From NCBI GenBank assembly GCA_003243455.1, contig QFQS01000005.1, positions 104,790-168,789 on the forward strand: a stretch of 64,000 nucleotides of DNA. The letters run 5' to 3'. Numbering within the stretch: the stretch's first letter is position 1; each line of letters opens with the position of its first letter. This document shows, piece by piece, positions 51,116-59,664 of this stretch. Origin of the DNA: Cereibacter sphaeroides (lineage in GTDB: Bacteria; Pseudomonadota; Alphaproteobacteria; Rhodobacterales; Rhodobacteraceae). The notes under the pieces were generated by a model, which made no database searches, had not been told where the DNA came from, and saw nothing but the letters and a program-made list of their open reading frames with translations. The translations under genes were made by a program, and so were the position numbers.

Positions 51116-52822
51116 GGAGATGTGGCCGAGTGGTCGAAGGCACACCCCTGCTAAGGGTGCAGACGGGGAACCGTCTCGAGGGTTCGAATCCCTTCGTCTC
51201 CGCCACTTTGGTATAAAACCGGGAACGCCGATTCCCGCCGATTTCCCTCCTTTGGTGGCTACCAGCGTCCTCAACAGGGTGCTTTTGCTGCCTTTGATGT
51301 AGATAGCATCGTCCGCAACCTCGACACGCTGGGCGAACGCCCGGACGTGTTCCCGCCGATAGCCGCCCTTTCCAAGCCGGAGACGGGTGCGAGCTTCGCC
51401 TGCCAGTTCCCGCACGGCCGCCCCTGTGAGGCCCTGATGTGCGGAGCTTTTCAGCATGGCCTCGGTCCTTTCGGCGTCGGCGCGTGCCTGATCGCGTAGC
51501 GCGGTAAGGCCCGCTATCCGCTCGCCAAGGGCGGCTTCGGCCGGGTCGAGCGAACCCGCCTCGATGGCGTGATAGAGCCGCTTGAGGCGCATGTCGGCCT
51601 CGGCCGCGCGCCGGTTCAACTCTGCGATATGCTGGCTGCGCCGCTCGACACCCTCCTGCCGGCGATCCAGAAGCGACGCGAGCACATCTTCGATCCGCTC
51701 GGGGTCGAGTAGCCTTTCCTCGATATGGCTGACCACGATGCGGTCGAGCTTGTCCATGGGGATCGCCCGACCCTTGCAGCCGGTTTCGCCCTGCCGCGCC
51801 CGGATCGAGCAGGCATAGTAGCGGTAGCGACCGTTCTTGCCTGTGCGCAGCGTCATCGCGCCCCCGCAGTTGCCGCAATGGCAAATGCCAGTCAGCAGGT
51901 TCGGGCCGCTGACGACGCGCGGCGGCGTCACCTTCGGGTTGTTGACCTTCAACCGATTCTGCACGACCTCGAATATCTCAAGGTCGATCAGCGGCGGCAC
52001 GGGGACGGTGACGATTTCTTCCTCGGGCTTCACAACTCCCTTGTTGGATCGGCGATTGAAGCGATGCTCGCCGATATAGGTGCGCCGGGTCAGGACACGG
52101 TGAAGCTGGCCGATGCCCCAACGTCCGCCGTTGCGAGTGAACATGCGGTGCTTGTTCAGGTAACTGACGATGTTCTTTACGCCCATGGGGCCGGACGTGC
52201 CGTCGCCTTCCGATGCGAGACGGAAGATCAGCCGCACGGTGTCGGCATGGAGCGGGTCAATCTCCAGCTTCTTCTTCATCTTCGCGCCGCGCTGCTCGGC
52301 ATCGACGACGCGGTAGCCGATGGGCGGCAGCGAGCCGTTCCAGAAGCCTTGCCGGGCGTTCTCCTTCAAGGCCCGCATGACGTGCTTGCCGTTTTCCTTC
52401 GACTGGTATTCGTCGAACAGCGCCATGATCTGCCGCATCATGACGTGCATGGGATCATCGCCCATTTCCTGTGTGATGGAGACCAGCTTGACGCCGTTCT
52501 TGGCGAGCTTCCTGACATTGAACTCCAGCTCGAAGTGATCGCGGAAGAAGCGAGAGAAGCTGTGAACGACCACCACGTCGAACGGTGCGGGCTTGCTGGT
52601 GCCGGCCTCGATCATCCGTTGAAACTCGGGGCGGCGGTCATTGGTGGCCGAAGCGCCAGCTTCCACGAAGGTTTCGACAAGCTGGTAGCCCCGCGAAGCG
52701 CAATAAGCCTCGCCCTGCTTGCGCTGGTCGGGGATCGACACGTCATGCTCGGCCTGCCGCGTGGTGGAGACGCGCAGGTAGAGTGCGGCGCGGAGCGCAA
52801 CATGGGGACTTTGCATATTCAT
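51089..52822 (-). CDS. large serine recombinase (integrase)
   Basis: A 577-residue site-specific recombinase. The resolvase domain has the catalytic Ser in LYLRVSTTRQ and Arg-rich HSFSRFFRD. Next come a recombinase domain (residues about 175-290), a zinc-ribbon (CHCGNCGGAM with YYACSI and a later Cys), and a long coiled coil (about 385-460). The final 38 residues or so are read antisense through the tRNA-Ser and flank (RRRRDSNPR onward). The C-terminus is thus made by host sequence and would differ when the element is excised. It overlaps the upstream HTH gene by 4 nt. Confidence 0.92.
   Translation of the reverse strand: MNMQSPHVALRAALYLRVSTTRQAEHDVSIPDQRKQGEAYCASRGYQLVETFVEAGASATNDRRPEFQRMIEAGTSKPAPFDVVVVHSFSRFFRDHFELEFNVRKLAKNGVKLVSITQEMGDDPMHVMMRQIMALFDEYQSKENGKHVMRALKENARQGFWNGSLPPIGYRVVDAEQRGAKMKKKLEIDPLHADTVRLIFRLASEGDGTSGPMGVKNIVSYLNKHRMFTRNGGRWGIGQLHRVLTRRTYIGEHRFNRRSNKGVVKPEEEIVTVPVPPLIDLEIFEVVQNRLKVNNPKVTPPRVVSGPNLLTGICHCGNCGGAMTLRTGKNGRYRYYACSIRARQGETGCKGRAIPMDKLDRIVVSHIEERLLDPERIEDVLASLLDRRQEGVERRSQHIAELNRRAAEADMRLKRLYHAIEAGSLDPAEAALGERIAGLTALRDQARADAERTEAMLKSSAHQGLTGAAVRELAGEARTRLRLGKGGYRREHVRAFAQRVEVADDAIYIKGSKSTLLRTLVATKGGKSAGIGVPGFIPKWRRRRDSNPRDGSPSAPLAGVCLRPLGHISAAPFIEVK
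51116..51205 (+). tRNA. tRNA-Ser (anticodon GCU)
   Basis: The 90-nt sequence folds as a class II tRNA: acceptor stem GGAGATG/CGTCTCC, discriminator G and encoded CCA (51203-51205), D-loop GCCGAGTGGTCGAAGGC, anticodon loop CTGCTAA with anticodon GCT, a long variable arm (GACGGGGAACCGTC) and T-loop GGTTCGAATCC. It reads AGC/AGU codons. Its 3' end is where the integrated element starts, so it is the likely attachment site. Confidence 0.95.
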
Positions 52823-53208
52823 GACCGAACTCCTTCCGCCGTGCGGCGTTCTATCAGCGGCAATTCCAGCTCCACGCGGTCATGCAGCACCTTGGGCACG
52901 AGCTTCTGGCCCTCGCCGGGGTCCATGCGGATCAGGCCATAGCTCGCCATCTTCTTGAGGGTTCGGGACAGGTTGGGCTTCGCCCGTCCTGTGATCCGCG
53001 ACAGTTCCTCCAGCGAACCGGGCGACTGCTCGTCGATGACGCGCAGCAACTCCCGGTTCCCGCTCGAAAGGAGCTGCGCGAAGGATTCCATGGACGTGAA
53101 CCACACCTTCGGATCGTCGGGTGCGGGCTTTTCCTCGCCCTTGGCGATCCGCATGGTGCGGGCCTTCATCTCGTCGTAGTCGGCAATCCCGACTTTCAAT
53201 GTGGTCAT
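52819..53208 (-). CDS. helix-turn-helix protein, probable antitoxin of a TumE/TumA-type pair
   Basis: A 129-residue protein with a winged helix-turn-helix in the C-terminal half (GSLEELSRITGRAKPNLSRTLKKMASYGLIRM), as in small HVO_A0114/MarR-like regulators. It overlaps both the TumE-like gene upstream and the recombinase downstream by 4 nt. HTH antitoxins of this kind pair with TumE (DUF6516) toxins, described next to recombinases of Tn3-type elements. It may repress the whole operon, including the recombinase (inference). Confidence 0.78.
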   Translation of the reverse strand: MTTLKVGIADYDEMKARTMRIAKGEEKPAPDDPKVWFTSMESFAQLLSSGNRELLRVIDEQSPGSLEELSRITGRAKPNLSRTLKKMASYGLIRMDPGEGQKLVPKVLHDRVELELPLIERRTAEGVRS

Positions 53209-53558
53209 GTTACGCCTCGCTCGTTCAACACCGCGTCCACCGCCTGCCAGAAGTCGGCCAGCAACGTGGCCGCATCTTCGTAGGCGTAGGGCTTCACGGT
53301 CTGGAGGCGATGCCGATGGTCCATCGGCTCGCCACGCCTGCCCCGACCGACCGGATGGGCGTTATCGAAGCCGACCAGCCGTTCGCCCGAAGGCCCGTGA
53401 AGCGTGAGCGAGTAATCGAGGCCGTGCGGCTTGTCCGGCGAGACCGGAACGCGGGTGACGACGAACTTCACCCAATGGCCGCCCTCGGGATCGACAACGA
53501 GCACCTGACCGTCGAGGTCGAGAAGCGTGTCGAGGCTCGGGTCACGATCCTCGCTCAT
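53205..53558 (-). CDS. TumE-like (DUF6516) protein, probable toxin
   Basis: A 117-residue protein beginning with an acidic stretch, then VKFVVTRVPVSPDKPHGLDYSLTLHG, GFDNAHPVG and DHRH, which match the DUF6516/TumE family as I know it. A HTH partner overlaps it by 4 nt downstream. The family is regarded as a toxin linked to transposition modules. Toxic activity here is untested. Confidence 0.75.
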   Translation of the reverse strand: MSEDRDPSLDTLLDLDGQVLVVDPEGGHWVKFVVTRVPVSPDKPHGLDYSLTLHGPSGERLVGFDNAHPVGRGRRGEPMDHRHRLQTVKPYAYEDAATLLADFWQAVDAVLNERGVT

Positions 53559-53875
53559 GACTTACTGTTATCATCGGAAGATAACGATTGCAAGCCCTGA
53601 TTGTCAGGATCGTCGATTGGGCCGAACAGCCGGTCGAGCACGTCGCCGAAATACCGCTCGAAGATTTGCAGTTCTTCCTCGGTGATCGGCACCTTCTCGG
53701 GCCAGTCATCGAAGACAGGCAACGACTCCACATCGACGATGCGAAGCGGCGACCTTCGGCGCTCCCGGCCGTCCGGCGTGGGTTCGTCCGCATAGTCGAA
53801 AAGATCGTCGGGAAGTGTCTCGGGAACCGGCTGTCGCGGTCGCCCTTTGCGGGCGCGGCGGCGCTCTGCGCACAT
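53555..53875 (-). CDS. small acidic hypothetical protein
   Basis: A 106-residue protein that starts basic (CAERRRARKGRPRQP) and then becomes acidic (DDLFDYADEPTPDG, TEEELQIFERYFGD). ATG at 53875 has AGGAGG 5 nt upstream, the best ribosome site in this operon. It overlaps the TumE-like gene by 4 nt. I do not recognise a family. As first gene of the recombinase operon it may be a regulator or an accessory factor. Confidence 0.75.
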   Translation of the reverse strand: MCAERRRARKGRPRQPVPETLPDDLFDYADEPTPDGRERRRSPLRIVDVESLPVFDDWPEKVPITEEELQIFERYFGDVLDRLFGPIDDPDNQGLQSLSSDDNSKS

Positions 53876-54060
53876 GGAATCCTCCTTGGCTCTGGTGGAT
53901 TCCGGGGCACTCACGGTCCCGGAATTAAGCGAACCATGGAGGGGGATCGGCGGCCTGTAGCGTGCCGCATTTGCGTTGATGCGCTGACGGCACCCCTGTG
54001 ATGGTAAGGGATGCCCCACCCGATGTAGCCGACGATCCCAACACTGGAGACTCGCGAAGA

Positions 54061-54462
54061 TCAGTTTCCAGTCCAGCGATCCCATCTGCGATCCATGCGC
54101 CGATGGACGCGATATTGGACGCGTGCGTCGCGTCGGGCCTCGACCCATGGGGAAACAGTCGGAACGCGATGATAGACGGTCGCGATGGGCACCGAGTATC
54201 CCGGTGCTGTGTAGTAGATGTAGCTTGCGGAAACCCATCCCCGGTGTCCTGCCCAAACGACATCGCACCATGCCGAACCGGAGAGACAGCCCACAATCGT
54301 GATGGGCTGGCTAACCGGAACTGCGACGATGATGGGATGCTGCGTTCCGGGACCGATTCGCATGTTGACGGTTCCTGTCGTCATGCCCGGATGCGCCAGC
54401 GCGGCCGTGCCGCTCATTGCAAATGCCGCAAAAGCGGCTGCGAAGGTCAGCTTCAGTTTCAT
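54061..54462 (-). CDS. secreted SH3-domain protein
   Basis: A 133-residue protein with a signal peptide (MKLKLTFAAAF to ALA-H) and a bacterial SH3-like domain (TVNMRIGPGTQHPII, AGHRGWVSASYIYY), followed by an Arg-rich tail. ATG at 54462 has AGGAG 6 nt upstream. Such domains bind peptidoglycan or proteins in the periplasm. It is cargo of the element with no obvious partner. Confidence 0.85.
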   Translation of the reverse strand: MKLKLTFAAAFAAFAMSGTAALAHPGMTTGTVNMRIGPGTQHPIIVAVPVSQPITIVGCLSGSAWCDVVWAGHRGWVSASYIYYTAPGYSVPIATVYHRVPTVSPWVEARRDARVQYRVHRRMDRRWDRWTGN

Positions 54463-54573
54463 TTCCATCTCCTGATTAATTGGACTGGCAAGGGAAGCAG
54501 GAGTTGCGCCGTCGATTCGGAGCTTTGTGCTATCGTCCTGCTTCGGGTTCTGTATGGATCGGCGTGATGCGCT

Positions 54574-54999
54574 CTATTGTCGGCGCAGCGCCCTCAATTC
54601 GCGGAGCGACAGCACGCCATCCCCGTTCGTATCGGCGCGCCTCACGCGGTCTGGAATGAAGCGTGAGAACTCCTGACGCGAAATTCGACCATCTCCGTCA
54701 GAGTCCATGCGAGAGACGTGTGCAGCCAGATCGTCGACGGACACCATTGCGATGTTTCGCCGATTCCCGGCTTGTTGCGCGGCCGCGCGCGCTTCTTCCG
54801 CATCGAGAAATCCATCACGGTTCGCATCGAGCCGGTCGAACAACGTGGCTCGTGCGGCTTGAATCTCGGAAAACTGGATTGCCCGGTCTCCGTTCGTATC
54901 CAACTGGCGAAACATCTCGCGAGCGTTCGGGAAATCGGAAGCGTAGGCACTGCCGCTGCCGAGCAGAAGAATGGCTAGGGAAAGGAGTTTGGTGTTCAT
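54574..54999 (-). CDS. secreted EF-hand protein
   Basis: A 141-residue protein with signal peptide (MNTKLLSLAI to AYA-S) and four EF-hand-type loops: DTNGDRAIQFSE, DANRDGFLDAEE, DSDGDGRISRQE and DTNGDGVLSLRE. The loops carry the D-x-(N/D)-x-D pattern that binds calcium. ATG at 54999 has GGAGAA upstream. It is divergent from a second EF-hand gene at 55220, and the pair probably arose by duplication. Confidence 0.88.
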   Translation of the reverse strand: MNTKLLSLAILLLGSGSAYASDFPNAREMFRQLDTNGDRAIQFSEIQAARATLFDRLDANRDGFLDAEEARAAAQQAGNRRNIAMVSVDDLAAHVSRMDSDGDGRISRQEFSRFIPDRVRRADTNGDGVLSLRELRALRRQ

Positions 55000-55219
55000 G
55001 CGCGTTCTCCGTGCGAGAGGACCGCTGCGGCCTCTCTTCACGCTTCCTACGCAGACGCGCGCACAGTCCTACGCACAGCCCGAGAATCTTCCGGCCATGC
55101 AGCGGCAGTGTTCAAATGGGGTGCATTTTTCCATGACAGCGTAGGAGGAGCCGGGCTTCTGCGTATCGGCAGTATCACCGCCCTGTGGTGGTTTGCCTTA
55201 CGACGAAAGGAAACCCGTC

Positions 55220-55657
55220 ATGAAACTTGCTGCTGCTGCATTCGCCGTTCTCATATCCGGCCTAGCGCTGCCCGGCGCAGTTCAGGCGCAAACGACGCCC
55301 ATAGCTGCGCTCATTGATCGTCTCGACAGTGACGGCGACGGTATTGTCTCGCGCGACGAGATTGCTGCGGCGCGCGAGCGCTTGTTCGAGCGACTCGATG
55401 CGAACGGCGACGGGAATCTCGATGCCGGCGAGATCGACGCCTTACGCGATGCGATCATGGACCGCGCCGTTGCCATGCAGGCGCGGCTGGGCAGCCAGTT
55501 GCGACGGATGGATGCGAATGGCGACGGCACGGTCTCCGCAGAGGAGTTTCGAACCAGAACCCTCCTGTTCGACCTAGCCGACCGCGATGGCGACGGAAAG
55601 CTCTCGCCGGCAGAGTTCGCCGTCATCCGCAGCCTTCTCGTCGGCCGTCCCGGTTGA
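55220..55657 (+). CDS. secreted EF-hand protein
   Basis: A 145-residue protein with signal peptide (MKLAAAAFAV to VQA-Q) and EF-hand loops DSDGDGIVSRDE, DANGDGNLDAGE, DANGDGTVSAEE and DRDGDGKLSPAE. AAAGGA lies 8 nt before ATG 55220. It sits just upstream of the ECF sigma operon in the same direction, so it may be controlled by that sigma factor (inference). Confidence 0.88.
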   Translation: MKLAAAAFAVLISGLALPGAVQAQTTPIAALIDRLDSDGDGIVSRDEIAAARERLFERLDANGDGNLDAGEIDALRDAIMDRAVAMQARLGSQLRRMDANGDGTVSAEEFRTRTLLFDLADRDGDGKLSPAEFAVIRSLLVGRPG

Positions 55658-55803
55658 CGTGGGCGCTCTTTCCAACGGACAGTCGTTTGCAGGCTACCGC
55701 GCCTCGGCGCATGGACCGTTCCTGATGCGGTCGGCAGGAAGCTTCACCGGGCCGCGCGGGAACACCATCGCCGGTGTCCACCGTCATTGGAGATAGAAGT
55801 GGC

Positions 55804-56424
55804 GTGAGCGGCACGGGAGATTCCAGCGATGACGAGCGGGGTAAACTTGGCGAGGATGCCGAACTTCTCGCCCGTGTCGCCTCGGGCGATCAAGGCGCGC
55901 TGGCGCGCCTTATCGACCGCCACGGTCGTGGCCTTCGCCTCTTCGCTGCCCGGTATCTCGGCAGCGCCGCCGACGCGGAGGATGTCGTGCAGGATGTGTT
56001 CGTGTCGGTCTGGAAGCACGCAGCGCGTTTCGATCCGGCGAAGGGACGCGCCTCGACATGGCTCTACAGGATCACGGCAAACCGCTGCATCGACGCGCAC
56101 CGGAGACGTGCCTTTCGCGTCTTCATCGGCCTCGAAGATGTGCAGGATATGCTGGCCGACGAGGACCCGCGTGCCGATGCGCGGGTCGGAGCACGGCAGG
56201 AACTTGCGTTTGTTCGCCACAGTCTTTCGCGCCTGCCTGAGCGGCAGCGAATGGCGTTGCTGCTGCGCGCCGTCGCCGACCTTGATGTGCCCGCCATCGC
56301 GGAGGTGATGGGCGTGAGCGCCGGCTCCGTTGAACAACTGCTCGTGCGCGGCAGGCGCGCCCTGCGAGAACACATGGCGAAAGTGGTGAACACGAACGAT
56401 GATCCGAAAGGGACTCCGACATGA
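55804..56424 (+). CDS. ECF RNA polymerase sigma factor
   Basis: A 206-residue sigma-70 family factor of the extracytoplasmic class. Region 2 has AARYLGSAADAEDVVQDVFVSVW and RASTWLYRITANRCID; region 4 has LSRLPERQRMALLLRA and IAEVMGVSAGSVEQLLVRGRR. The start is uncertain: GTG at 55804 has GGAGA about 10 nt upstream, and GTG at 55774 is also in frame. It overlaps the anti-sigma-like gene by 4 nt. Confidence 0.9.
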   Translation: MSGTGDSSDDERGKLGEDAELLARVASGDQGALARLIDRHGRGLRLFAARYLGSAADAEDVVQDVFVSVWKHAARFDPAKGRASTWLYRITANRCIDAHRRRAFRVFIGLEDVQDMLADEDPRADARVGARQELAFVRHSLSRLPERQRMALLLRAVADLDVPAIAEVMGVSAGSVEQLLVRGRRALREHMAKVVNTNDDPKGTPT

Positions 56425-56885
56425 CCGAAGAAGAATTTGAACGTATGAAGCGCCGTTTCGGCGTCGATATATCGGCTTGGCCCGCGCCGTATCGGCAGGA
56501 AGCGTGGCTATTTCTGGCCGGGGCAGGCAAGGTCTCCGATTTTGGTGAAGATGCCTATCTCGACCGGCTCATTCTGGAAGCCCCCCGAATGGAGACAGAC
56601 GAACAGGCACTCACGCGAAAGGTTCGGGAGCGGATTGGCCGGGAGCGGCGAACTTTCTTCCGCTTCTTCCCGATGATGCCGTCATGGCAGCTTCCCGCCG
56701 CAACCGCGAGCTTCGCTGCCATCCTCGTTGCAGCCGGCATCGCCGGCTACTCCGTGGCGGGGCCGGGCTATCCGATGATGGACGACTTTTTGCTTGCGCT
56801 TGCTACTGGCGATCCGGCCGTCAGCGGTATTGAGACCGGCTTGAATCGAAGTCTCTTCCGGAGCCTCGGCGAGGGTTTCCTATGA
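56421..56885 (+). CDS. probable anti-sigma factor (single-pass membrane protein)
   Basis: A 154-residue protein with a cytoplasmic N-terminal part (MTEEEFERMKRRFGVD, SAWPAPYRQEAW) and one membrane helix (about residues 91-113). Its position directly after an ECF sigma gene, with a 4-nt overlap both before and after, is that of an anti-sigma factor. No zinc-binding HxxxCxxC motif is present. The layout resembles the CnrH-CnrY-CnrX metal-response system. Confidence 0.75.
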   Translation: MTEEEFERMKRRFGVDISAWPAPYRQEAWLFLAGAGKVSDFGEDAYLDRLILEAPRMETDEQALTRKVRERIGRERRTFFRFFPMMPSWQLPAATASFAAILVAAGIAGYSVAGPGYPMMDDFLLALATGDPAVSGIETGLNRSLFRSLGEGFL

Positions 56886-57274
56886 GGCGGCGTTCATGGT
56901 CCCAATTGGCACTTGTCGCCGTGCTCGCGCTATCCGTGCTGGCAAATGTCTTTCTTCTCGGCTTCGCGGCAAGGAACATGGGCGCGGGTCCCGATGCAGG
57001 CATTCTGGCCGAGAGCGTCGGCGGGTCCTATCCGGCCGAGGTCCGCGCCGAGTTCCGAAACCTGCTGCGCGAGAACCGGCCACGCACGGTTGCTGCCCTT
57101 CGCGATCTGCGGCAAGCGCGTCAGAATCTCGCGACGGCGGCGAACGCCACCCCATTCGACGACGCAGAAGTCGAACGCGCGATGCTGGATGTGCGCGCAG
57201 CGACCGAGACACTACAGCGCCTCATGCAGGAATTTCTGTTGGAAGCATTGCAGCGCACGCGCGGCGCTGAATGA
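56882..57274 (+). CDS. periplasmic heavy-metal sensor-like protein (CnrX/Metal_resist type)
   Basis: A 130-residue protein with an N-terminal membrane anchor (residues 8-30) and a long helical periplasmic part (VRAEFRNLLRENRPRTVAAL, then DDAEVERAMLDVRAAT) typical of the CnrX/ZraP-like fold. Clear His or Met metal ligands are sparse, so the ligand may not be a heavy metal. It overlaps the anti-sigma-like gene by 4 nt and probably modulates it. Confidence 0.75.
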   Translation: MRRRSWSQLALVAVLALSVLANVFLLGFAARNMGAGPDAGILAESVGGSYPAEVRAEFRNLLRENRPRTVAALRDLRQARQNLATAANATPFDDAEVERAMLDVRAATETLQRLMQEFLLEALQRTRGAE

Positions 57275-57296
57275 ATCCAGAAGCCCCGCCAACCAT

Positions 57297-57521
57297 CTAG
57301 GATGATGTTGCGCGCCGCGCCTTGGCGAAGCCGCGATCCGTGGCGATGAACCGCTCCAGCATCGGCACGATGAGCCTGACGGGATCGGCGGCGGGCTGGC
57401 TGGTTTCGCGGGCCAGCACCTCGGCATAGGCGACCAGATCGCGGTGAAGCGGCGCGGGCAACTCCACCGTCACCTTGACGGGCTTGTCGTCGGGGAGCGG
57501 GCCGAGTTTCAGCTTCGTCAT
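57297..57521 (-). CDS. DUF2274 domain-containing protein of the trb cluster
   Basis: A 74-residue protein (KLKLGPLPDDKPVKVTVELP, HRDLVAYAEVLARE) of DUF2274, which regularly follows trbI in trb clusters of this type. ATG at 57521 lies 2 bp after the trbI stop. The function is unknown; the short ribbon-helix-helix-like form suggests DNA binding. Confidence 0.85.
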   Translation of the reverse strand: MTKLKLGPLPDDKPVKVTVELPAPLHRDLVAYAEVLARETSQPAADPVRLIVPMLERFIATDRGFAKARRATSS

Positions 57522-57523
57522 AG

Positions 57524-58669
57524 TCAGCCTCCAATCGGGTCGAACACAAGGTCGCGGGTGACGATAATCCTGACCGGGAAGCCCGGCCGGATCGTGAGCG
57601 TCGGCGCGACCTGCAACTGGCGCTGGACGATCTGCTGGCCTGCCTGATTGATGGTGTCCTGCGCGCCGTCGCGGATGGCGCGGATCAGCCGGTCCTCGTC
57701 GCTGGTCGCCAACTCCGTGCCGACCGCGAGCAGCGTGGACAGCCCTGCGGCCTTCATCAGATCCCACCAGTGATAATCGACGCCATCCTCAAGGCCGGCA
57801 TAGCCGCTGCCGTCCGCGCCCGGCAGGCGCTCAAGCACAATGGAGCGTCCGCCGGGCAGGATCAGGCGATTCCAGACCAGCAACACGCGGCGCTGGCCGA
57901 AGGTCACGCCGTCATCATATTGGCCGATGATGCGTGTTCCCTGTGGGATCAGAAGCAGCGAGCCGGTCGGGCTGTCATAGACGTTCTCCGTGACCTGCGC
58001 GGTGATCTGGCCGGGAAGGTCCGAACGGATGCCGGTGATGAGCGCGGCCGGAATGACGGCCCCGGCCTGTAGTATCCAGGGCGAGGCCGGCGGCGTGACG
58101 CGATCCGGCGCGACGGTCTGCCGGTCCACGGGTCCATTGAGGAAAGCCGTGTGCCGATCCTGCGTCCCCGTAGCGCCGGGCTGACCGGCGAGGCCGAGAC
58201 CGGCAAGGCCGGGCATGGCCGTTCCTGCCGGCACTCCCGTGCGCGGGCCGGACTGGAAAAACACGTTGCTCAAGCGCGCGGCTTCTTCCTCGGCGCGGCG
58301 GCGTTCTTCCTCTGGATCGACGGCGGGTGTCGCCATGACGGGCGGCACGACTGGTTGTCCCCGGTTCTGCGCGTCGAGGATCGGGCGGCCGAGGTCGCCG
58401 GGCAATGCTGGCCCTAGGACCGGGCCGGTATAGTCGCGGGGCAGACCGGACAAGCCGTCCGCCGTGGGCCGGTTCTCGGTCGAATAGAGTTCGTCCCCGC
58501 CCGGCCCAGCATCGCGGGTCTGGAGCGCGTAGATCAGCGCGCCGCCGATACCGAGCAAGGCGACAGCGCCGACGCCTGCCAGCATCCTGCGGGACAGGCG
58601 GGTGACGCGGGGCGGTTCGGCGCGCAGCCGCATGGGCGCGGCGGTATCGGTGATGGTGTTGTCGGTCAT
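57524..58669 (-). CDS. trbI: conjugal transfer protein TrbI (VirB10 family)
   Basis: A 381-residue inner-membrane protein with a short cytoplasmic N-terminus, one helix (about residues 31-50), a Pro-rich linker and the conserved C-terminal domain (VIPAALITGIRSDLPGQITAQV, GTRIIGQYDDGVTFGQRRVLL, GLEDGVDYHWWDL). It links inner and outer membrane parts of the mating channel. It overlaps trbG by 4 nt. Confidence 0.95.
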   Translation of the reverse strand: MTDNTITDTAAPMRLRAEPPRVTRLSRRMLAGVGAVALLGIGGALIYALQTRDAGPGGDELYSTENRPTADGLSGLPRDYTGPVLGPALPGDLGRPILDAQNRGQPVVPPVMATPAVDPEEERRRAEEEAARLSNVFFQSGPRTGVPAGTAMPGLAGLGLAGQPGATGTQDRHTAFLNGPVDRQTVAPDRVTPPASPWILQAGAVIPAALITGIRSDLPGQITAQVTENVYDSPTGSLLLIPQGTRIIGQYDDGVTFGQRRVLLVWNRLILPGGRSIVLERLPGADGSGYAGLEDGVDYHWWDLMKAAGLSTLLAVGTELATSDEDRLIRAIRDGAQDTINQAGQQIVQRQLQVAPTLTIRPGFPVRIIVTRDLVFDPIGG

Positions 58670-59664
58670 GAGGGGGAGTCTCCGGTCACGCTGGCGGGCC
58701 GCGCGGCGGCGGCCTGCGTCGGGTTGATGCGGACGATCCTGACGACCTGCTGGCGATTGCCGCTGCCAAGGCGCAGCTCGGCCGCGCCGAACAGGCGGTC
58801 AACGATCAGGACGTTCTGGTGGACGCGGCTGTTGACGATCTGCGGTTCGCCGTCCGTGCCGAGCACGAAGATCGGCGGCATCTCGCCCTGCACGATGCCG
58901 GCCGGGAAGACGACATAGACGCGGCGGCCATCGTCGAAGACGGAAACGGGCCGCCACGGAGGGCTGTCGCCCTGCACCTGTAACCCGTAGCGATAGTTCC
59001 GCGCGGCTTCGGCTGGGATGACGGGCGCGGCCGGAACGGTCTGGCGCTGGCCGGGCGTTGCGGGATAGGCCCACGCCACGGCCGGCATGTAGAGCGATTC
59101 CCGCGCGCGAAGCTCGATCATGTAGGTGCGCCGGTCGGTGGTGACGACAAGGTTGGTGGAAATGTCGGGGCGCGTCGGCTTCACGAGGATATGGACGCGG
59201 CGGTTCGCACCGCTGCCGCTCTCGGTGTCACCGATGATCCAGCGGGCGGTGTCGCCGGCCGCGATCGGCCCCGCGCCGGTCAGGCTCTCGCCCGGCTCCA
59301 GCGCAATGGTCGTGATCTGCCCGACTGCGGCATAGACCTGATAGAGCGCGCCTTCGGACCACGGATAAATCTGGATAGCATTGTAGTAGCCTTCGCGGCG
59401 CGGCTCTACACGGGCGGCGGCATTGGCGTTCTCGACGCGGCCGGTGGGCGTGGCGGCGGCGGTGCCGCCGCGCGCCACGGTCCACGCGGGCGGAACATGC
59501 AGAGGCCGGGGCGTGTTGTCGGTTGCCGCCGCCTGCACGGTCGGCAGCGGCGGCACGCTGTCGTCATAGCTCCATTGCTGCGTGCGATTGGTGGCGCAGC
59601 CTGCGAGCACGGTGGCCGAAAGCAGCATGGCCGCAACGGCGGGCGTGCGGGTGATCGTCCTCAT
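58666..59664 (-). CDS. trbG: conjugal transfer protein TrbG (VirB9 family)
   Basis: A 332-residue lipoprotein-like protein: signal peptide with lipobox LAGC near residue 24, then the VirB9/CagX domain (IQIYPWSEGALYQVYAAVGQ, RWIIGDTESG, RRTYMIELRA, NYRYGLQV, RRVYVVFPAG). It builds the outer-membrane core of the channel with TrbI. ATG at 59664 overlaps trbF by 4 nt. Confidence 0.95.
   Translation of the reverse strand: MRTITRTPAVAAMLLSATVLAGCATNRTQQWSYDDSVPPLPTVQAAATDNTPRPLHVPPAWTVARGGTAAATPTGRVENANAAARVEPRREGYYNAIQIYPWSEGALYQVYAAVGQITTIALEPGESLTGAGPIAAGDTARWIIGDTESGSGANRRVHILVKPTRPDISTNLVVTTDRRTYMIELRARESLYMPAVAWAYPATPGQRQTVPAAPVIPAEAARNYRYGLQVQGDSPPWRPVSVFDDGRRVYVVFPAGIVQGEMPPIFVLGTDGEPQIVNSRVHQNVLIVDRLFGAAELRLGSGNRQQVVRIVRINPTQAAAARPASVTGDSPS

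Noticed and set aside
51116..51205. Treating the last residues of the recombinase as a functional conserved domain
   Set aside because: The RRRRDSNPR-type tail is simply the antisense translation of tRNA-Ser, so family matches to it are artefacts.
51725..52942. 405-codon plus-strand open frame opposite the recombinase
   Set aside because: Shadow of the recombinase gene; no ribosome site and no domain.
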